Source: Rhodovibrionaceae bacterium (lineage in GTDB: Bacteria > Pseudomonadota > Alphaproteobacteria > Kiloniellales > DSM-21159). Taken from it: a stretch of DNA of 64,000 bases. The stretch's first letter is position 1; every line of letters starts with the position of its first letter. The stretch covers positions 111,370 through 175,369 of the forward strand of contig JANQMX010000079.1 of assembly GCA_028279885.1 (NCBI GenBank), in the 5' to 3' direction. The position numbers and the translations under genes were made by a program. The notes beneath the pieces were generated by a model. The model was given only the letters and a program-made list of their open reading frames with translations, was not told the DNA's origin and made no database searches. Below are positions 1 through 8,228 of this stretch, piece by piece.

Positions 1-849
1 GCCGCGCTGATCGAGAACCAGACCGACATCGACGTTCAGATCTTCTATCAGAACGAGCTGGGCGGGCAGCAGGAGGTCTTCGACCTCTTCGTCGCCAACG
101 ACGTCAACATCATGCTGAACTGGCCGATGACTTCCTACGACCAGCGCATCGCGGTGCTCTATACGCCCTACATGGTGTTGAGCTGGGAGGAGGCGCTGGC
201 GGCCTATCAGCCCGGCGGCTGGATCAACGGCATGCTGGACGGCATCTACGCCGACCTCGGCCTCAAGTTCTTCGGCGCCTGGCCCGAGGGTTTCAACGGC
301 ATCGCCACCAAGGGCGCCTATGCCACCACAGTGGAAGATGCTTCCAAGATGAAGATCCGCGTTCCGCCGATCTTCCCCATGGCGGAAAGCGTGCAGGCGC
401 TTGGCTACCAGACCGCAACCATCGACTGGGGCGAGGTCTTCACCGCCATCCAGACCGGCGTGGTCGACGGCGACGGCGCCAACGTGATCTTCTGGGACTA
501 CGAGTACTTCCGCGACACGCTGGACTACTACAATCGCACCAAGCAACAGTTCGTCACCGGCATTCTCTCCATGAACCTGGAGGCCTGGGAGGCGTTGAGC
601 TCCGAGGAGCAGCAGGTCGTCCAGGAGTCTGCGACGACCGTGATGACCGAGGGCTTTGCTAACGCGCGGGCGCTCGATCAGTCCTACGTCGAGAAGGCCA
701 AAGCGGCAGGCATGACCTACATCGAACCCTCCGATGCCGAGATCGCCGCGCTGGCCAAGGCGGTTCGCGCTAAGGTTTGGCCGATGATGGAAGAGCGGGT
801 CGGTGCCGAGATCATGGAGATCATCCGCGCCAACGCCTCGCAGTTCTAG
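1..849 (+). CDS. TRAP transporter substrate-binding protein, DctP type (5' truncated by window edge)
   Basis: Periplasmic solute-binding subunit of a tripartite ATP-independent transporter. The frame is open from base 1, so the signal peptide and the first part of the protein lie outside the window; 282 residues are visible, against about 330-360 for the family. The central segment reading KIRVPPIFPMAES, then GYQTATIDWGEVFTAIQTGV and VDG, is the DctP signature that carries the carboxylate-binding arginine. The small and large permease genes follow directly, so this is a dctPQM operon. The ligand cannot be told from the sequence; DctP proteins mostly bind organic acids. Confidence 0.93.
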   Translation, partial: AALIENQTDIDVQIFYQNELGGQQEVFDLFVANDVNIMLNWPMTSYDQRIAVLYTPYMVLSWEEALAAYQPGGWINGMLDGIYADLGLKFFGAWPEGFNGIATKGAYATTVEDASKMKIRVPPIFPMAESVQALGYQTATIDWGEVFTAIQTGVVDGDGANVIFWDYEYFRDTLDYYNRTKQQFVTGILSMNLEAWEALSSEEQQVVQESATTVMTEGFANARALDQSYVEKAKAAGMTYIEPSDAEIAALAKAVRAKVWPMMEERVGAEIMEIIRANASQF

Positions 850-878
850 CAAGCGAACACAAAGAAGCAGCGAAACCC

Positions 879-1358
879 GTGTTGTCCTGGAGAGCCCTGA
901 TCGCAACGACCCTGGATGTCGTTGCGATCCTCTCCTCCGTTCTGGTCGCGGGCCTGATCGTCTTTCTGGTCATTGCCCGCTATGTGCTGGAGCTGTCGGT
1001 CGTCGGCCTGCATGAGGTCATCCTCCTCTTTGCCGTCTTCCTCTACATGTTCGGCGCCATCATCGCCTCGAAGAAGCGAGAGCACCTGACGGTCGACTGG
1101 CTGCAGCAGCGTCTGGTCAGCGAACGCGCAAAGGCTTGGCACGACCTTACCATCGCTGCGATCACGCTGATCGTGACCGGCTTCTTCCTGGCTTGGACCT
1201 ATTGGATGCTGGATTGGGGCCTGAAGCGGCCGCAGGTCACGCCCGGCCTGCGCATCCCGCTCTGGATTCCACAACTCGCCATCCTGGCCGCGGCGGTCGG
1301 CTGCAATCTCTATGCGCTGCGCGACCTGGTCGACGCCATCCGAAGGCTCGGGAGGTAA
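879..1358 (+). CDS. TRAP transporter small permease, DctQ type
   Basis: Small membrane subunit (about 159 residues, four predicted membrane segments) that bridges the binding protein and the large permease. The hydrophobic stretches include IVFLVIARYVLE and VILLFAVFLYMFGAIIA, and the segment EHLTVDWLQQRL is typical of DctQ. The frame is open further upstream into dctP, but the family starts near a GTG at 879, 30 bases after the dctP stop, so I chose that start. It lies 3 bases before dctM, indicating cotranscription. Confidence 0.9.
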   Translation: MLSWRALIATTLDVVAILSSVLVAGLIVFLVIARYVLELSVVGLHEVILLFAVFLYMFGAIIASKKREHLTVDWLQQRLVSERAKAWHDLTIAAITLIVTGFFLAWTYWMLDWGLKRPQVTPGLRIPLWIPQLAILAAAVGCNLYALRDLVDAIRRLGR

Positions 1359-1361
1359 GGC

Positions 1362-2645
1362 GTGGAAGGCTTGCTGGCGCTTCCCCTGCTGATCCTCTTG
1401 ATGGGCATCGGCGTTCCGGTGGCCTGGGCCTTCGCCGGGGTGCTGGCCTATCTGACGATCATCTACGACGTCAATCTCAACACCCTGATGCTGCAGGGCT
1501 TCCGTTCCCTTAACTCGGTCATCCTGGTGGCGCTGCCGCTCTTCGTGCTGACCGGCTATCTGATGCAGTCGGGCGGGGTCGCCAGACGCATCATCGATTT
1601 CGTCGGCCGGCTCGCGACGGGCCGGGGCGGCATGGGGGCGGCGATGGTCCTCTCCTCCAGCGTGTTCGGCGCGATCTCCGGCACGGCGACGGCCGCCGTC
1701 GCCTCGATCGGCGTGATCATGAGCGATCCGCTCGCCGCGCGCGGCTATCCCCGCGGTCATATTGCGGCGCTGCTCGGCGTTTCTTCCCTGCTGGGCATCC
1801 TGATCCCGCCATCGATCACCATGATCCTCTTTGCCGTGGTGACGCGCCAGTCGGTGGCGGCCTTGTTCGCCTCGACCATCGGCCCGGCCCTGCTGCTGAT
1901 CGTTGGGCTCATCCTCTACAACCGCTTTCTCGCCGGCCGCGCTTTTCAGGAGACGGCAGACGAGCGCCTGACGGACGAGAGCTTCGGCAAGGTCTTCCGC
2001 AGCGCACTGCCGGCACTGTCCCTGCCGGTGATCATCCTCGGCGGGATCTACGGCGGCATCTTCACGCCGACGGAGGCGGCCGGCGTAGCGGCGCTGGCAG
2101 CGCTCATCGTCGGTGCCGTGATCTACCGCGAGTTCACCCTCGGCTCTCTCAAGGACAGCGTGCTCAAGGCGGCGGAGACCACGGGCACCATCATCCTCAT
2201 CCTGCTGTTCTCCTTCATGATCTCCCGCATCCTGGCAGCCGAGCGCATTCCGCAGGAGCTGACCGAGGCGGTGCAATTCATCGCCGGCTCGCCGTTGGCC
2301 GCCATGCTGCTGGTCAATGCCGTGCTGATCGTCGCCGGCGCTCTGATGGACGACATCTCGGTGACCGTGGTGGTGGCGCCGCTCTTTTTGCCGGTGATGG
2401 TGGCCAGCGGTGTCGAGCCGGTGCACTACGCCGCCATAGTCGCCTGCTCGGTGGTCATCGGGGCGAACAGTCCGCCCGTGGCGCCGATCCTCTTCATGTC
2501 CTGCCGGGTCTGCAAGGCACCGGTCATGGCGGCGGTCTGGCCCGCGGTGCGTCTTATGCTCTTCGTCGCCCTGCCGGTCATGCTTGCGACCACCTTCTGG
2601 CCCGACCTCTCGCTCGCCATCCCCCGCGCTCTCGGCTTCCTCTAA
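1362..2645 (+). CDS. TRAP transporter large permease, DctM type
   Basis: Large permease of the TRAP transporter, about 427 residues with roughly 12 hydrophobic segments, coupling sodium entry to solute uptake. Family hallmarks are visible: PLFVLTGYLMQSGGVARRI near the N-terminus, GAISGTATAAVASIG, and LGILIPPSITMILFAVVT. The GTG start at 1362 sits just after a GGAGG ribosome-binding site that overlaps the end of dctQ. It completes the dctPQM operon started at the window edge. Confidence 0.95.
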   Translation: MEGLLALPLLILLMGIGVPVAWAFAGVLAYLTIIYDVNLNTLMLQGFRSLNSVILVALPLFVLTGYLMQSGGVARRIIDFVGRLATGRGGMGAAMVLSSSVFGAISGTATAAVASIGVIMSDPLAARGYPRGHIAALLGVSSLLGILIPPSITMILFAVVTRQSVAALFASTIGPALLLIVGLILYNRFLAGRAFQETADERLTDESFGKVFRSALPALSLPVIILGGIYGGIFTPTEAAGVAALAALIVGAVIYREFTLGSLKDSVLKAAETTGTIILILLFSFMISRILAAERIPQELTEAVQFIAGSPLAAMLLVNAVLIVAGALMDDISVTVVVAPLFLPVMVASGVEPVHYAAIVACSVVIGANSPPVAPILFMSCRVCKAPVMAAVWPAVRLMLFVALPVMLATTFWPDLSLAIPRALGFL

Positions 2646-2816
2646 GCTGCCGCGCTGCAAGGGATGTCGCGGTTGCGTCACGCCCTGGAGTGGCAACGCA
2701 TGCCGCGCGACATGGCGGTCGCGGAGAGGCGAGATTCGCCCTATGAGAGGTCCAAGCTTCCCGGGTGCGCAGGCGTTGCCCATCGTCTGCAGCCCCACTG
2801 CAGAGGGAGCGTCGCC

Positions 2817-3848
2817 TTGGCCCTTTCCGTTGCACGCGCCGTACCCGCCCGCTCCCGTGCACTGGAGGGGATCCTTTGCATCGAGGCCGGTATGCTGCTC
2901 TTCGTGCTGCAGGACGGCATGATGAAGGCGATGATCGGCGCGTTCCCCATCTGGCAGTTGATCTTCGCCCGGGCCGTCGTCGCGCTTTTGTTGCTGACGC
3001 CGCTGATTCTCTGGCTCGGTCGGCCGCACCGGCTTCTCACGCCACTCTGGCCCTGGCACTTGGCTCGGGCGTTGCTTTTCACCAGCGGCTTCTCCCTGTT
3101 CTATGCGGCCTTTCCCTTCATGGGCTTGGCCGAGGTGACGACGATTTTCTTCGCCGCCCCGCTGATTACTGCGGCGCTGGCGGCGGTCTGGCTCGGCGAG
3201 CATATCGGGCCCTATCGTCTGGGGGCGTTGCTGGTCGGCTTCGCCGGCGTGGTGATCGCCATGAATCCCGGCGGCGAGACCTTCAGCTGGGTCGCCTTGC
3301 TGCCGCTCGCCTGCGCGGCGACCTATGCCACATCCCAGGTCATCGTGCGGCGCATTGGCGAGCAGGAGACGACGCTGACCATCGGGCTCTATACCATCGG
3401 TCTGTCAGGCGTTCTGATCCTGCCAATCGGGTCGTCGGCCGCGACCCTGTTTGGGCTCGGCGAAGTCTACCCCCATCTCGCTTGGAACTGGTCTCTCGCG
3501 TCTTGGCAAGATGCCGGGCTTCTCGCCCTGCTCGGAACGGCGGGCATGCTGGGCTACATGCTGCTCTCGCGCGCTTATCAAGTGGCGAACGCCAGCCTCG
3601 TGGCGCCCTTCGACTACACCTACCTGCCCATGGTGGCGCTCATGGCCTACCTGGTCTGGGGTGAGATGCCGGGCACGACGACATTCGTTGGCATGGCGCT
3701 CATCGTCGGCAGCGGACTCTACCTTGGCCACCGCGAACTCAAGGCTGCCCGACGGCGCGAAGAGCCGGCGCCGACCGCCGAGGCCACCTTCACGCCGGGC
3801 AACCCGGTGGCGCCACTCTCGATCCCCAAGGACGTCGGGGACTCGTAA
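2817..3848 (+). CDS. DMT-superfamily (EamA) permease
   Basis: Inner-membrane drug/metabolite transporter with two EamA repeats, about ten membrane segments. Repeat one starts near EGILCIEAGMLLFVLQDGMM and contains FPIWQLIFARAVVALLLL; repeat two contains VAPFDYTYLPMVALMAYLVWGE. The open frame extends back to an ATG at 2664, but those extra residues are hydrophilic and unlike the family. A TTG at 2817 preceded by AGAGGGAG fits both the family length and a ribosome-binding site, so it is preferred. It follows dctM by about 170 bases and could share its transcript. The substrate is unknown. Confidence 0.85.
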   Translation: MALSVARAVPARSRALEGILCIEAGMLLFVLQDGMMKAMIGAFPIWQLIFARAVVALLLLTPLILWLGRPHRLLTPLWPWHLARALLFTSGFSLFYAAFPFMGLAEVTTIFFAAPLITAALAAVWLGEHIGPYRLGALLVGFAGVVIAMNPGGETFSWVALLPLACAATYATSQVIVRRIGEQETTLTIGLYTIGLSGVLILPIGSSAATLFGLGEVYPHLAWNWSLASWQDAGLLALLGTAGMLGYMLLSRAYQVANASLVAPFDYTYLPMVALMAYLVWGEMPGTTTFVGMALIVGSGLYLGHRELKAARRREEPAPTAEATFTPGNPVAPLSIPKDVGDS

Positions 3849-3933
3849 GGCGCGACAGAATCCCGCGTTGATTTCTCCCTTTGCCTCGTAAGGATTTGCA
3901 GCAGGATCTGCAGGCAAGAGAGGGGTTGTTGGG

Positions 3934-4359
3934 ATGGAGAACTTTACACCGCTGTCCGCCTTGATCGGCGGCTGCCTGATCGGGGCTGCGGTCGGCGTAC
4001 TGCTCTGGTTGAACGGTCGCATCGCCGGTATCAGCGGCGTTCTCGGCGGCTTGCTGCAAGCAGAGCCCGGTGAGCGTGCCTGGCGCTTCGCCTTCCTGGC
4101 TGGGCTGGTTCTCGGCCCGCTTCTTTATGTCGCCATCGAGGGCGCGGCGAAGCCGCTCACTGTCACGAGTTCTCTGCCTTTGCTGATCGCCGGTGGCCTG
4201 CTGGTCGGCTTCGGCACGCGGCTTGGCAATGGCTGCACCAGTGGCCACGGGGTCTGCGGACTGGCCCGTCTCTCCGGCCGCTCGCTTGCCGCGACCGTTT
4301 CTTTCTTCATCACCGCGGCCCTGACGGTCTTCGTCGTCCGCCACGTCCTAGGAGGGTGA
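3934..4359 (+). CDS. YeeE/YedE family membrane protein, first half
   Basis: Small integral membrane protein of 141 residues related to the YeeE/YedE (TsuA) family, whose characterised members take up thiosulfate-like sulfur compounds through conserved cysteines. The signature GNGCTSGHGVCGLARLSGRS with its two cysteines lies near residues 102-121. E. coli-type proteins are about twice as long; here the function is split over two adjacent genes, with this one supplying the first half. It is 4 bases upstream of its partner, so the two are surely cotranscribed. The sulfur substrate is an inference from the family. Confidence 0.88.
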   Translation: MENFTPLSALIGGCLIGAAVGVLLWLNGRIAGISGVLGGLLQAEPGERAWRFAFLAGLVLGPLLYVAIEGAAKPLTVTSSLPLLIAGGLLVGFGTRLGNGCTSGHGVCGLARLSGRSLAATVSFFITAALTVFVVRHVLGG

Positions 4360-4363
4360 GGCC

Positions 4364-4777
4364 GTGCCTCAGATTATTGTTGCGCTTTTCGCCGGCACGC
4401 TCTTCGGGATCGGGCTCACCGTTTCGCAGATGATCAATCCGGAGAAGGTCCTGTCCTTCCTCGACTTCTTCGGAGATTGGGACCCGAGCCTCGCTCTCGT
4501 CATGCTCGGGGCGGTGGGCGTTTCAGCGGTCGCCTTTCGTCTCGCGCTTAAGCGACCGCGGCCTGTCCTGGCCGCTGCGTTCCAGGTGCCGAGCCGCAGC
4601 GATGTCGATGGCCGTCTGATCGCTGGCGGCGTGATCTTCGGCCTTGGCTGGGGCCTTGTCGGATGGTGCCCCGGGCCAGCGATCGCCTCGCTGGCCCTGG
4701 CTCATGCCGAAAGTTTCATCTTCGTGGCAGCCATGATCGCCGGCATGCTGATCTACCGGTTGCTGCCGACACCGTAG
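4364..4777 (+). CDS. YeeE/YedE-type (DUF6691-like) membrane protein, second half
   Basis: Partner of the preceding gene: 137 residues, about four membrane segments, start GTG at 4364 after an AGGAGGGTGAG ribosome-binding site. The N-terminal stretch FAGTLFGIGLTVSQMINPEKV and the motif FGLGWGLVGWCPGPAIASL, with its conserved cysteine, identify the second half of split YeeE/YedE transporters. The two proteins probably form one sulfur-compound channel. The gene ends 10 bases from the stop of the convergent PhzF-like gene. Confidence 0.88.
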   Translation: MPQIIVALFAGTLFGIGLTVSQMINPEKVLSFLDFFGDWDPSLALVMLGAVGVSAVAFRLALKRPRPVLAAAFQVPSRSDVDGRLIAGGVIFGLGWGLVGWCPGPAIASLALAHAESFIFVAAMIAGMLIYRLLPTP

Positions 4778-4787
4778 ATTGGTCTGT

Positions 4788-5672
4788 CTAAAGCCTGGCT
4801 GTGGCGCCGCTGACCCGCACGCTGCTGCCCGCCTCGGGCGGGATGTCGACCTCGATGCGGGAGGCGCGGCCCATGTCCTCGCCCTGGATGATCTCGATGC
4901 GGCTGCCCTCCGGCGAGAGGCCATGCCAGCCGACGTCGCGCAGCATGCCGGCGAAAGCCGCGGCGGCCGCGCCCGTCGCCGGGTCTTCGTAGATGCCGCC
5001 GACCGGGAAGGGGTTGCGGGCATGGAAGCGCTGCGGTGTTTCCGGCCAAACGAGGTCGATGGTGGTGACGTCGTGGGCCTGCATCAGGTCCCGCGTCGCA
5101 TCGTAGTCGTAGTCCATCGCCGACAGGGTCTCGCGCCGCGCGAGCGGCAGCACGGCATGCTTGGCGCCGGCGAAGGCGAGGCGGGTCGGCAGCGAGCCGT
5201 GCAGGTCGGCGGGTGTCAACTTGAAGTGGGTCATCAGGCCGGCTTCGAGCGCATCGGGCAGCGGTTGCGACCAGGTCTGCGGCGACTGTAGCGCAGCCCC
5301 CCAGGCGCCGTCCTCGCCTTGGGTGGCTTCGACGGTGATCTCGGCATCGTTCAGGCTCAAGGGATAGGTGCCCGCGCCGAAGCGGGCGCCCAAGGCCGCG
5401 CCGAGCGCGATGGTCGCATGGCCGCAGAAGGGCACTTCCTGCTCTGGCGCGAAGTAACGCACGCGCCAGCCGGCGCCATTCTTCTTGGCGAAGGCGGTCT
5501 CGGAGAAGCCAATGTCGGCGGCAAGCCCCTGCATCAGGGCGTCCTCCGGGAAGTGGTCGAGCAACAACACCACGCCGGCCGGGTTGCCGCCGCCGCCGGC
5601 CAGGGTGAAAGCCGCGAGCTTCTGCACCTCGGGCGACACGATGGTGGATGATTGGGGGGCGAGTGAGTCCAT
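4788..5672 (-). CDS. PhzF-family isomerase
   Basis: Cytoplasmic enzyme of the PhzF/diaminopimelate-epimerase fold, 294 residues from the chosen start. The catalytic glutamate is in GFSETAF; other family blocks are VRYFAPEQEVPFCGHATIA in the first lobe and DPATGAAAAAFAGML in the second. I chose the ATG at 5672 because GAGGAG lies nine bases upstream; an in-frame start 15 codons earlier has no such site. Family members isomerise small carboxylates; no phenazine genes are nearby, so the substrate is unknown. It converges on the YeeE/YedE pair. Confidence 0.9.
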   Translation of the reverse strand: MDSLAPQSSTIVSPEVQKLAAFTLAGGGGNPAGVVLLLDHFPEDALMQGLAADIGFSETAFAKKNGAGWRVRYFAPEQEVPFCGHATIALGAALGARFGAGTYPLSLNDAEITVEATQGEDGAWGAALQSPQTWSQPLPDALEAGLMTHFKLTPADLHGSLPTRLAFAGAKHAVLPLARRETLSAMDYDYDATRDLMQAHDVTTIDLVWPETPQRFHARNPFPVGGIYEDPATGAAAAAFAGMLRDVGWHGLSPEGSRIEIIQGEDMGRASRIEVDIPPEAGSSVRVSGATARL

Positions 5673-5890
5673 AAAGTGATCTCCTCTATCGCTATCCCGC
5701 AACAGCTGAGACCACATGCCCTCGATGTAAAACGACTTTTTCTAGGGCAATGCCGAGAAATTCTAATGCGCCGAATGTTGCCGCAGCCATCACCTTCAGC
5801 AGAAGACTGTCGAGGTGCCGCCGAAGCGGGCGGCTTCTTCTCACCCGGTCGGACCTTGTTTTCTCTATCAGGTAAAAGCAGGCCTCTTGC

Positions 5891-6877
5891 TTAGTCGGCC
5901 ATCTTCAGGCTGAGGAACTCCCAACAGAAGTCGTCGACGTGCCGAAAGGATATCCTGCCGTATCCAACGCCCGGCAGCTTCGGGGAGTCGGGAAATCTAT
6001 TGGCGTGTTTTCCAAAGTCTCTGCCCCAGCTGTTTCGAAACACGAACCAGCCGCCGTCGGGCGCTTCTTTGTCAGGTTGAAATCCAACGATGCAAACGGC
6101 GTGCGCTGAGACGATCACCTTATCCAACTGGTCGTCTTCGCTATCGGTGGGTCCATAAACCGTCCCCGTCGAGAGCGTCGTCTGCTCCGCCCAGTTGTCG
6201 ATGCCGAAGTGGCCTGTGTATTCGAAGATTGGAATGCCGATGGCAACGGCGCGCCCTTCGAGCAGCTCCTGATAGATTATCTCTGCCTTGTTGACGGACT
6301 CTCCATTGTCCCTGTTACGATCCCAGTACTGAACCTCTTCGCATTTCCGCCCAAGCGCATCCGCGAAGGCGGCGTCGGACGGCGGGTGTTCGGAGAAACT
6401 GGACAGCCTTTGATATGGGGCCAAGGCTTCCGAGCAAATGCCAAGATCCCTTAGGACGCCTGAGGCTTGCGATAGCTTCGTTGCCCCTTCGTCATACTGC
6501 GGCGGCAGAGGATCAGGCTTGTACTCTGGCTTGTTCCGCATGCACCAGTACAAGAACTCCGGAGACAAACGTTCTATGACGCCTTTTTCGCGGGCGAGCG
6601 CAGCCTCGACGCAAGATGCTACAGCGAAAGCTATGCAGGTGTTTCGCGGCCTTTGATCAGTTATGGGCCAGCCGGCAGTGAAGGCGTCTGTCAGGTCAAT
6701 GTCGTCATAGGACGCCTGACATGTTTGGGTTGTGGGCTGCCTGCGAAGACGGCGCGAATTCGAGTAGTTGAGGCTTTCGAAGAGCTGCGCGATTTCCAAC
6801 GAGGGGATGGCAGCACCGGTATGGAAGACTCTATCCTGGTCGAAAAGAGTCGTTCGAAAATGATCGTTGCCAGTCAT
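5891..6877 (-). CDS. Papain-like (C1 family) cysteine peptidase
   Basis: A 328-residue protein with a complete papain active site: Gln75 and Cys81 in PITDQRPRNTCIAFAV, His259 in VSAHAVCIVGF and Asn282 in FRNSWG. The first 60 residues precede the catalytic domain and show no clear signal peptide, so secretion is uncertain. It lies 44 bases downstream of the haloperoxidase-like gene on the same strand, so the two probably form an operon. Base composition is visibly less GC-rich than in the flanking transporter genes, suggesting acquisition. Bacterial C1 peptidases act in toxin, maturation or defence roles; none can be assigned here. Confidence 0.85.
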   Translation of the reverse strand: MTGNDHFRTTLFDQDRVFHTGAAIPSLEIAQLFESLNYSNSRRLRRQPTTQTCQASYDDIDLTDAFTAGWPITDQRPRNTCIAFAVASCVEAALAREKGVIERLSPEFLYWCMRNKPEYKPDPLPPQYDEGATKLSQASGVLRDLGICSEALAPYQRLSSFSEHPPSDAAFADALGRKCEEVQYWDRNRDNGESVNKAEIIYQELLEGRAVAIGIPIFEYTGHFGIDNWAEQTTLSTGTVYGPTDSEDDQLDKVIVSAHAVCIVGFQPDKEAPDGGWFVFRNSWGRDFGKHANRFPDSPKLPGVGYGRISFRHVDDFCWEFLSLKMAD

Positions 6878-6921
6878 GTTTGCGGTTCTTTCTGCAGCAG
6901 ACTTTTTGCGCGAAGCGCTCG

Positions 6922-7926
6922 CTAACGCGAGGTGATGTCGGAGACAGAAGGCGTGTTGCGCTCATGAGTCTGCGGTGCTGCGCCGTTCGCCCGCCTAAGG
7001 AAAGCGATCAGCTTTTCTGCCACACGGGTCGGAAAGTCCGGCACGTTGACGAACTCAACGTTGTTCTGACCCAACGGCACCGCCGAGACGACGTCATTCC
7101 ATTCCGTCCTGGCGGACTCGATAATCTCTTGAAGGGTCGTACAGTGGATGAGGAAGCCGTTGAAGATCTGTTCGGCTAGGTCGAAACTCTCTTCTTTGTC
7201 GCTGGGGAAGTGAAGGCCTGCGATCTCTCGGTTCACCGCAATGCGTTCGGCCATGGCACTGAGATAGGCGTGCATCGGGTGGTTGGCACCGTTCGGCAGA
7301 GCCGCCGTAACCAGATGCATCACCAAATAGGATTGAAGCCCATGGCCGCTCGGATAGGCCGGATGGGCCGGTGTTGGTAGCAGCGGCATGATAGCCGGAA
7401 AGACCTGCACGGGGCGTGCCCGTTTCCATTTGTACTTGAAATACATGCCGACCAATTGCCCAACGGTCATGGCGACGGCAATCAAGGTCGCGGTGTGCGG
7501 CTTGTTCTGTGGGCCGATCAACAGCAGGTTCGACCAGTACATCTCTGACGTCTTGACCTGAGCGACAATTTCGGCCGCGCGACGATCGCGATCGTAATTG
7601 CGTTTTTTGGCGAGCTCTACGAGCTCTGCAAGCTCATCTCTTTGTCCAACACGGTCCTTCGGATCGACTGATGTGACACTGCGCCAGTCCATCGCGGCGA
7701 ATTCCGCCACAACCAATTGAGCGCGCAGATGAGGGGCCCAAGCCTCGTCCGGGAACTCGACGCCGTCGATCGCTGAGAAGCCTTTGCCCGCAGGTGTGAG
7801 GACATCACTGAACGGAATGTTGAGCGGCCCGGCCCCTAGTCCAAGAAACACACTGTTGGTCACTGGACCGGACCCAACGCCACCATCGACACCGCCGTCC
7901 ACTCCGCCGTCTTTGAATCCAAACAT
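6922..7926 (-). CDS. Vanadium-dependent haloperoxidase / PAP2-superfamily protein
   Basis: A 334-residue protein with the three vanadate/phosphate-binding motifs of the PAP2-haloperoxidase superfamily in order: Lys164 with Arg171-Pro172 (K-x6-RP), Pro-Ser193-Gly-His195, and Arg233-x5-His239-x3-Asp243. The length and the helical region before the first motif are closer to soluble bacterial haloperoxidases than to membrane PAP2 phosphatases; no membrane segments are evident. The N-terminus has a short repeat, GGVDGGVDGGVGSG. It is the first gene of a likely two-gene unit with the papain-like protease. Whether it oxidises halide or cleaves phosphate cannot be decided from the sequence. Confidence 0.85.
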   Translation of the reverse strand: MFGFKDGGVDGGVDGGVGSGPVTNSVFLGLGAGPLNIPFSDVLTPAGKGFSAIDGVEFPDEAWAPHLRAQLVVAEFAAMDWRSVTSVDPKDRVGQRDELAELVELAKKRNYDRDRRAAEIVAQVKTSEMYWSNLLLIGPQNKPHTATLIAVAMTVGQLVGMYFKYKWKRARPVQVFPAIMPLLPTPAHPAYPSGHGLQSYLVMHLVTAALPNGANHPMHAYLSAMAERIAVNREIAGLHFPSDKEESFDLAEQIFNGFLIHCTTLQEIIESARTEWNDVVSAVPLGQNNVEFVNVPDFPTRVAEKLIAFLRRANGAAPQTHERNTPSVSDITSR

Positions 7927-8228
7927 GTGATGTCCTCCAGCTAGATTTGGGCTTTAGCACCCAGTGTTTGGCCTCTGAGCCCGGCATGGGCCCGCACCCG
8001 TTGATCAGCAACCTGACATGTTGCATTCAGGCGTGATTTTGGTGTCAAGCGACCGTCAGTGCCTTGTGCTGAATGCGCGAATTGCATGACGCGGTCAGCT
8101 GCGATCTACGGTGTAATCGGCAGAGCTGCGTGAGCGTTGGATGGAAGCGCTTGCTTTAAGACTTGGATGCGAGAGGCGCATTCTGATCGGCTGATTTGTG
8201 AAACTAGGTCGGTCTAGCCGCGCATGCG
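7927..8228. other. Intergenic region upstream of the haloperoxidase gene
   Basis: About 300 bases between the start of the haloperoxidase-like gene and the stop of the regulator gene. It presumably carries the promoter of the haloperoxidase-protease unit. I see no convincing gene, RNA or strong palindrome in it. Confidence 0.5.

Noticed and set aside
846..3203. 785-codon open frame on the minus strand
   Set aside because: It is antisense to the TRAP and DMT genes, which have clear family motifs; its translation is low-complexity (Arg, Gln, Asp, His), typical of the reverse strand of GC-rich genes.
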